DNA of 64,000 bases, from assembly GCF_000282055.1 (NCBI RefSeq), contig NZ_AKJZ01000016.1, positions 1-64,000 on the forward strand, in the 5' to 3' direction. Source of the DNA: Flavobacterium sp. CF136. GTDB taxonomy: Bacteria; Bacteroidota; Bacteroidia; Flavobacteriales; Flavobacteriaceae. Below, piece by piece: positions 17,192 to 24,200 of the stretch. The translations under genes and the position numbers were made by a program. The number at the start of each line of letters is the position of its first letter. The first letter of the stretch is position 1. Below the pieces are notes generated by a model. That model saw only the letters and a list, made by a program, of their open reading frames with translations. It was not told the DNA's origin and ran no database searches.

Positions 17192-18898
17192 ATGATTAAA
17201 ATGACAAACTTGTATATAATAATTCCTGCTTTATTATTGGGATTCTTTCTGTTCGGCCAAACCCGAAATCTATTAAAATATAAATATCTGTTTCGCAATA
17301 ACATATTAAGCAAGTCAAACAAATATGAACTTGCCCCGGTACTTCGCGGGCGGGTGTATTATCCGCGTTATTTTTATATCCCATCTTTAAAACAATACAT
17401 GGTTTATTCGAATGTGGATGAAAGCGGTCCTTTTAGAGTATATGAAACGAAAACAAAACCTGATGGAGATTCGTATGCCTTATTGGATGAAGAAGGAAAT
17501 AATATTGTTACATTTGAAACCCCTTTACGCTTTTCCTACCGAAGCGGCTGTTTCTATGGACCTTCATCCTATATTCCTTTATTAGGGACAGGAAAAAAAG
17601 ATATCCTTCACTACGATCATATACACAACTCAAACCTGGATTTGGGTAAAAGAGATTTCGAAAAACTTTTTATACAATTATATACATCGGCGGAGTATGT
17701 AGAATTTATTAATCTTCGGGCTTCGCGTGATGATATTCATCAAGCAGGTGTAATTTTCAAACGTCAGGGTAAAATTGAGATTCTGCTTTCAGGCTTAAGA
17801 GACAGCCGTATGATTTGTCGTTTTCAGGAAGACCGAACGATTAATAATCGTGAGGATTATTATTTGCCAGATATTCAGAATAAGGAAACCTTTCCGCAGT
17901 CGAAGCCATCAATAGAAATGATCTGGCTGGAAACGACCAATATAAACCCGTTTATATATTGGAGACTGGGTTTTAAAAGGGAATTTAAGATTGAAAAATA
18001 TAAAACCCAATATTCTTCAGGATTGCAGGGTATTGTAAAGTTGGGCATTATTCCAATCTATGGTCCTGGTGAATCCTCGGGTACAGCTTATGTTCGTTTT
18101 AAGGCAAAAGGAGAAACTTTCAGAATCAAAATTTTAGAGGTTGAAAAAATAAGTTTCATTCCAGCCTATAATTTAGGTCTTCGTACTTTTCAGTTGCCGG
18201 CAAAGTATCGGACAAAAAAATCGCTTGTGTTTATGGAGTCAGTTCAAAATTCAGGCAGTAACCGTTTGGGTGGCGGTGTCTTTGTTGTACGTCCGGTTAC
18301 AAATACGAATCCATCGGCCGATATTCCTTCAGACATAACAGAAGAGCATTTTAATACTTTGCCGGTAACTTTACAAGAAGCATTGTTGCAGCCTGATGAA
18401 GTAACTTCATTAAAATTGATTGATAAAAATCTTCACGAATGGATTCCTGAAATTGAGAGATTGAAAAACCTGACCCATTTGGAAATAAGCGCGCCAATAA
18501 ATGAAATTCCGGATGCCATTTCAAAACTTCCCAAATTGCAGCAATTGTCGTTGGAACACTGCAGAATTCAAAAAATTTCACCCCAACTGACCCAACTGAC
18601 AGAATTAAGAGATTTAGATTTATTTTCAAATAAACTGACAGAATTTCCCTCTGTTGTTTTGGAACTTAAAAACCTAAAAAGACTAAATATTGGTGCCAAT
18701 GAAATTTCAAATTTACCCGATAACATTGGTATATTAAAACAATTAGAGTATTTGAGCCTAACTTTAACCAATGTCACTACTTTACCGGAATCAATGATTG
18801 GTATGGAAAAATTATACATCGATGACAGTCAAAACCTGAAAGAAAAAGTACCGGAATCTTACAAACATCTATTTATGTATGATAAGAAAAAATTATAA
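17192..18898 (+). CDS. Membrane-anchored leucine-rich repeat protein
   Basis: This 568-aa protein starts with a single N-terminal hydrophobic segment (about residues 6-22), probably a membrane anchor. A central region of about 340 residues has no recognised family. The C-terminal part (about 390-550) has about six leucine-rich repeats of about 23 residues, e.g. 'LTHLEISAPINEIPDAIS' and 'LRDLDLFSNKLTEFPSVVL'. LRRs usually bind proteins. The gene follows the membrane paralog by 115 bp on the same strand and is probably part of the same accessory cluster. Confidence 0.8.
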   Translation: MIKMTNLYIIIPALLLGFFLFGQTRNLLKYKYLFRNNILSKSNKYELAPVLRGRVYYPRYFYIPSLKQYMVYSNVDESGPFRVYETKTKPDGDSYALLDEEGNNIVTFETPLRFSYRSGCFYGPSSYIPLLGTGKKDILHYDHIHNSNLDLGKRDFEKLFIQLYTSAEYVEFINLRASRDDIHQAGVIFKRQGKIEILLSGLRDSRMICRFQEDRTINNREDYYLPDIQNKETFPQSKPSIEMIWLETTNINPFIYWRLGFKREFKIEKYKTQYSSGLQGIVKLGIIPIYGPGESSGTAYVRFKAKGETFRIKILEVEKISFIPAYNLGLRTFQLPAKYRTKKSLVFMESVQNSGSNRLGGGVFVVRPVTNTNPSADIPSDITEEHFNTLPVTLQEALLQPDEVTSLKLIDKNLHEWIPEIERLKNLTHLEISAPINEIPDAISKLPKLQQLSLEHCRIQKISPQLTQLTELRDLDLFSNKLTEFPSVVLELKNLKRLNIGANEISNLPDNIGILKQLEYLSLTLTNVTTLPESMIGMEKLYIDDSQNLKEKVPESYKHLFMYDKKKL

Positions 18899-18973
18899 CT
18901 TAGCGTGGTAAAAAAACAATTTGAACCATAATTAATCGTTTCCAAAATATTTAATGAATAAATTAAAAAAAAA

Positions 18974-19756
18974 ATGAACAAATTAAAACAGATTATCGTT
19001 TCGCTTTTAATAATAGCCAGCTTCTTTTCCTGTTCCAAAGAGGATAATAATTCTGAAAAGGAAAGTATTGAGAATAAATGGATTGTTAATAATTCAACAG
19101 AATTCAAATCGATCGAATTTGATAGTAACGGAAATTATATTATTACAAAAAACAACATTGCTTCAACTTCAAAAACGAATGAAGCAGAAGAGATTGTTTT
19201 GCTGGGCACTTATGAAATTTTAGATACGGATATTTTTTTACTGTCTAATTTCGGAACTGTGAAGTTTGATGACAGTGATCCAAATCATATCAAATTTTCG
19301 ATTAAATACGAAGGGTCTGATACTTACACATATGATTTAAATGTAACTAAAGCGGCTGAATTTGCAAGTACACCCAAAACTGATTTATTATGTGATAACA
19401 CCTGGAAATTTACCAGAAAAGTATCTGTTAAGGATACCACCAACTTAATAAATTTTTCTAAGGCGGGAACCTGTTTTACGAACTTTAGTATTATTTCTTC
19501 AAAAACTAATTTAACAGAATTTGGTAAATGGAAATGGCAGGATAAGGAAGAAACTAAAATAATAATTACCCAGATAAAAAGTCCACAGTGGTTAATAGAC
19601 AAGGATGAAGAGGTCGAGCTTGAAATAACTAAGCTGAATAATGCAAGACTTGAAATGAGAGAAATTTATAATGAAAAGGTCTATGATATTGTTTTTGATA
19701 CGACAAGTGTATCCAAACCCAAGACAGTCTCTTCTAAAACAAACAAACTATTCTGA
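18974..19756 (+). CDS. Lipoprotein with two lipocalin-like halves
   Basis: This 260-aa lipoprotein has a signal peptide ending in FFSC (modified Cys about residue 20). The mature protein has two similar-looking halves, each resembling the small lipocalin-like beta-barrels common in Bacteroidota lipoproteins. The first half holds 'NKWIVNNSTEFKSIEFDSNGNYI' and the second 'CDNTWKFTRKVSV...GKWKWQDKEETKIIIT'. It should sit in the outer membrane. The stop codon lies in a short hairpin (ATTCTGAT / ATCAGAAT, 19750-19772) that may act as a weak terminator. Ligand unknown. Confidence 0.75.
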   Translation: MNKLKQIIVSLLIIASFFSCSKEDNNSEKESIENKWIVNNSTEFKSIEFDSNGNYIITKNNIASTSKTNEAEEIVLLGTYEILDTDIFLLSNFGTVKFDDSDPNHIKFSIKYEGSDTYTYDLNVTKAAEFASTPKTDLLCDNTWKFTRKVSVKDTTNLINFSKAGTCFTNFSIISSKTNLTEFGKWKWQDKEETKIIITQIKSPQWLIDKDEEVELEITKLNNARLEMREIYNEKVYDIVFDTTSVSKPKTVSSKTNKLF

Positions 19757-19804
19757 TTTTTTTGATCAGAATAATTTTAGCCGATACTTTTTTCAAAATG
19801 TAAA

Positions 19805-19851
19805 ATCATTATTTATAGTGATAGCCCTTAAAAAACTCCGAATTAGATTTG
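19805..19851 (+). promoter_or_regulatory. Regulon-type promoter, copy C
   Basis: The inverted repeat ATCATTATTTATAGTGAT (6 of 7 arm positions, 19805-19822) is followed by exactly 21 bp and TAGATTTG (19844-19851), 44 bp before the ATG at 19896. It separates that gene from the lipoprotein gene upstream. Confidence 0.65.
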
Positions 19852-19895
19852 TATTATAAAGTTTTATAATTAACTAATAATAAAAAATGTAAATC

Positions 19896-20288
19896 ATGGG
19901 TTTAGCAGAAAAACGTTTAGCAGAATCAATTAAAACAGAGAAACTTCCGGCTTTTGAAGCAAAATTAAAAGATAAAGCCGGATATGATATTAAAGTAGAT
20001 GTTGACTGGAATACATTTACAGCATATGATGAATACCCGCTTTCAAGATTAGACATCGTTTTTGATGATTTAGAATCATTCGTAAAAAAAATATGTTCTG
20101 ATGATATGGGGAAAGAGGCTTTGCAGGACAAAATGTCAACTATTCATTTAACTAATTCAGATAATAATGATGAAGTGAAAATGGAACTTAAAGACAATAC
20201 ATTATCCTTGACAGTTCAATTGGTTCAGGGATCTTTCAGTTCACAAACCGATTCTCAAATTGCAAACTATGTAGAAGCGTTATTGTAA
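19896..20288 (+). CDS. Small soluble protein of unknown function
   Basis: This 130-aa protein has no signal peptide or membrane segment and is acidic, so it is probably cytoplasmic. It begins 'GLAEKRLAESIKTEKLP' and contains 'YDIKVDVDWNTF'. I do not recognise the family. It carries its own copy (C) of the shared promoter element, and the next open frame follows immediately in another frame. They may form a two-gene unit. Confidence 0.7.
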   Translation: MGLAEKRLAESIKTEKLPAFEAKLKDKAGYDIKVDVDWNTFTAYDEYPLSRLDIVFDDLESFVKKICSDDMGKEALQDKMSTIHLTNSDNNDEVKMELKDNTLSLTVQLVQGSFSSQTDSQIANYVEALL

Positions 20289-20404
20289 TTATAATTGCAT
20301 CTTATAAAAAAAATCTGTTCAAAGACTTTTCCGGTTGGTTTACAGAACTCGCTGATTTAGCACAAAATACAGAAGATAATTCCAGTTTACCCAAACTGGA
20401 ATTA

Positions 20405-20965
20405 TTGTTGCATACAGGAAATACTATATGTGGCAGTATTATTCATTCCCGAAAAACAGCTAACGAGCATTTACTGATGATACTAGGAATTCCCGATTCG
20501 TATTCAAAATCCGAAATTACTTTGGTTTCAAGTAGTCAGGTAACAGCCATAACACTCGTTGACCCGAATCATTATTTAAAGTTTTTTTCTGCTCCAGAAA
20601 ACACCGCCATAGTGGGAAGTTTGGAACTCAAACGAGCCATCAAAAATACTGAAATCGAATTAGAAAAAATCATCGGAGAGAAAACACAATTCCTTCTGGA
20701 TGTTGATGCTTTTCCTGAAAATTCCCGAAGCGATGTGTTGCGCACCATTGGCTATCTTCCTGCCATTTTTGAAGCGCTAACCGCAGATGAATTGGGTAAA
20801 AAATTGGTACAAAACGCCATCAAAAACATCCAAATTACCATTGGAACAAATAATACCATTACACTAAATGAGCATACACTTCATCTGGAAATCCTTTCGC
20901 CTATAACAATCCTTGAGACTAAAGAGAAAGAGCGAATTAAAACCGCTATTGAAAATTTGCTGTAA
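20405..20965 (+). CDS. Soluble protein of unknown function, uncertain start
   Basis: The open frame continues upstream of the TTG at 20405 as far as about 20285, overlapping the stop of the previous gene. The upstream codons read as plausible protein ('LFKDFSGWFTELADLAQ') although no ATG, GTG or TTG exists there. The real start is therefore either the TTG at 20405 (186 aa) or a non-standard codon such as ATT near 20288. An A8 run at about 20305-20312 could also hide a frameshift. No signal peptide, membrane segment or known family was seen. It is probably coupled to the 19896 gene. Confidence 0.6.
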   Translation: MLHTGNTICGSIIHSRKTANEHLLMILGIPDSYSKSEITLVSSSQVTAITLVDPNHYLKFFSAPENTAIVGSLELKRAIKNTEIELEKIIGEKTQFLLDVDAFPENSRSDVLRTIGYLPAIFEALTADELGKKLVQNAIKNIQITIGTNNTITLNEHTLHLEILSPITILETKEKERIKTAIENLL

Positions 20966-21202
20966 CAAAAATACACCCATTTTATTGGTCTCAAATAGAG
21001 TTTAAAACTATGCACTTTCAGTGCATCTCGCTTTAGCTTCTAAAAATTTTTACACCGCAGATTCGCAGATTTTAAAAGATTAATAATTATAATAATTTGC
21101 GAATCTGCGGTTAAATTATATTGCAACCTTGCAGACTTTCAGTCTGCCAAACCAAATTATGGACTTTCAGTCCATAGTGGTTTATTTTTTTAAAATAGAA
21201 AA
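20966..21202. repeat. Non-coding interval with four hairpins
   Basis: This interval holds three short hairpins sharing the core ACTTTCAGT with compensating outer pairs: ATGC/GCAT (21010-21026), GCAG/CTGC (21131-21147) and ATGG/CCAT (21159-21175). It also holds a 13-bp inverted repeat CCGCAGATTCGCA / TGCGAATCTGCGG (21055-21067 and 21098-21110). No gene was seen. Confidence 0.7.
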
Positions 21203-21249
21203 ATCATCATTTATAGTGACGGATATTTTTTGCTCAACAGCTAGTTTTG
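21203..21249 (+). promoter_or_regulatory. Regulon-type promoter, copy D
   Basis: ATCATCATTTATAGTGAC (21203-21220; weakest symmetry, but near-identical to copies A and C) is followed by exactly 21 bp and TAGTTTTG (21242-21249), 35 bp before the ATG of the giant cargo gene. Confidence 0.65.
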
Positions 21250-21284
21250 CTTTTTTAGATTTAATATAAAATCAAAATTGTATA

Positions 21285-24200
21285 ATGAGAAACAGTATCA
21301 TTTCAGTTCAAAAATCATTTTTTTATATAATTACGTCACTTTTTTTGTTGGTCAACAGCCTAGTTTCCTATGGTCAAGGTTGTCCCGAAGTACCTCATAC
21401 TATTTTAAATGGGACAAACGGATTTTCTACAGAAGGGAAAACCGCAAATGACCATCTTGGAACCACCACCAAAAGTGCAGGCGATATAAATGGAGATGGT
21501 ATTGCTGATATTATGATTGGAGCCCCCGGAGTTAATGCTGGGACATTGAGTGATGTGGGTGAAATTTATATCATTTTTGGAGGAACAGGAATTACGGCTA
21601 CTACTTTTGATGTTACTACCTTAAACGGTACCAATGGTTTTGTGATAAGAGGTGTAGCACAAAACGAAAAACTAGGTGCAATGATAAGCACTGCTGGTGA
21701 TTTTAACCACGATGGTGTTGATGATATTATTGTGGGGGACAATTTTAACCTCACAGGTCAAGGTACAGCATTTGTGTTTTTTGGATCTAAAACTGCTTTT
21801 TTACCCTTATACAACAGAACCGATATCAACACCACAAATGGAGTTGTTATTACCGTTGACCAAACTACAAATACTGCGGTTATGGGCGTTAGCGATGCAG
21901 GTGACTTTAATAAAGATGGAAACAATGACGTAGTGCTAATTACGAATGTAAACTTCAACATAAATTATGTTGTGCTTTTTGGAAAATCGGGTATTTCAAA
22001 TACAACTACTTCAAGTATAAATGGAACGAATGGCTTTAAAATAGAGTGTTTTTCAAAAACAGGAAGCAGTACTGCTTCAATAGTACGAAATGCAGGAGAT
22101 ATAAATAATGACGGTATAGATGATTTAATTTTGGGCTTTCCAAATTATACCGAGGGAACTGAAAGTAGTGTGGGTAGAGTTGCTGTTGTGTTTGGTAAAA
22201 CCACAGGTTTTTCGACGCTATTAAAATTAGATTTATTAACAGCAGCAGATGGTTTTATAATAACGAATTCCGGACAATATACGGCAATGGGAACATCTGT
22301 AGCAGGGGCAGGCGATTTTAATAACGATGGAATAAAAGATATAATCATCGGGGCACCGGGAAAGAAAGTAAACAGCATTGAAAATTCTGGAGAAGTGTAT
22401 ATCGTTTTTGGAAAAAACACATTCCCACTCACATTTCCTGCTTCTAGTATAACAGCAAGTACGGGAATTGTTTTTCAATCCAAACTAGACTATTATACAC
22501 AATTAGGAAAAGTGGTACATGGCGTAAAGGATGTAAACAAAGATGGTGTTTCAGACATTATTTTCTCTTCGACTAATGGAGGGATTTCACATTTGGGTGC
22601 GGTTTATGTTGTTTTTGGTGGTTCAACCGCATCAGGTACCATCACCGAAGATACCATTAACGGAACAATAGGGTATCAAGTGTATAATGACGAAGATATT
22701 AGTTCGAATTATACTTTTGGAAAAGATGTGGCAGGAATTGGAGATTTTAATAATGATGGTACGAATGATTTTATTGTTGGGTCTGTAGGTACTAATGATA
22801 TTTATAATAAAAAAGGAAAAGCGTATGTTTTTTATGGAGAAAAACTAGATCGCTATGATACCCAAAAGCCAATTATACAATGCCCGACTAATCAAGAATT
22901 GTATGCTAATGCTACTTTACCTAATTATGTTTCTTTTTTGCAATCCGTAAGTGATAATTGTACTCAAAGTACAGAATTGATTTTTACTCAAACACCACCA
23001 AGAGGGACATTATTTACTACAGACACAAATGTAACCATAACCGTTACCGATAAATCAGGAAACACAGAATCGTGTACATTCTTAGTTAAAAAAAGAACCC
23101 AAACTACCACTATAGATTGTAAAACAGATAGAATTCAAACTAGCAATCTTGATGGTACAATTGGATTTACAATTTATGGCGAAAAGCACAGTACCAAAAC
23201 GGGATATAGTGTAAATACTGTTGGAGACATCAACGCAGACGGTATTGCTGATTTTATTGTTAGTGCAACTGGAGAAGATTTTTATTTTCAAGGACCAAAC
23301 AGAACAGAGTATCCACAGATTAGAGGTGGCGCTTTTGTTGTTTTCGGCAAAGCATCCGGTTTTCCGCCCAATATTGATTTGGCCTTTTTAGACGGAACCA
23401 ATGGTTTTGCTATTCGAAATACCAATCCTGCTGTTATTTACGTCAGAACGGGGTATGACGTAGGAAGTGCAGGAGATATAAACGGTGACGGAATTGGAGA
23501 TTTGATGCTTAGCAATCCTAGTGTATGGGATTCTAATGGAAATTTAGGTTATGTATATATTATTTATGGAAAAAGTACCGGTTTCGCTCCTGAGTTCTTT
23601 TTATCAACATTGAACGGTACAAATGGCTTTACTTTAAGTGGAGTAAAAACCAAAAATGAATATTTTGGCTATAGTATTGATGCTATTGGTGATTTTAATA
23701 AAGATGGAAAAGATGATATTGCCATTATATCTAGTGGAGATTCTACAACGAATAACGGTAAGTGTACTATTATTTATGGCGCACCTACTTTTCCTTCTAT
23801 ATTAAATACAGATCAAATTAACGGTAGCAATGGTTTTATTATTGAAGGGAACGCCGACCCAAATAGGATAGGACCATCTGTAGCAGGATTAGGGGATATT
23901 AATGGCGATGGCATTCCGGATATTGCCATTGGAGGAAAGAGCAGTAGAGAATACGTAGTATATGGAAGTGCAAATCCATTTCCTGCTATTTTCAATATCT
24001 CAAGTCTTAATGGTACCAATGGCTTTAGAGTAGAAGATTCTGCAAATCCATTATCGGGTTATAGTGCCGTTTCAAAAGTGGGTGATATTAACGGAGACGG
24101 CTATAAAGACATCGCTTTTGCTAAAGGTAATATTGTTTTTGGAGGCACTTCTATTCCTGCTGTTTTAGATTTGAATACGCTGAATGGCACAAACGGATTC

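Noticed and set aside
19671..19859. 62-codon frame across the lipoprotein stop
   Set aside because: It overlaps the lipoprotein 3' end and the regulon-type promoter C, with no protein-like features.
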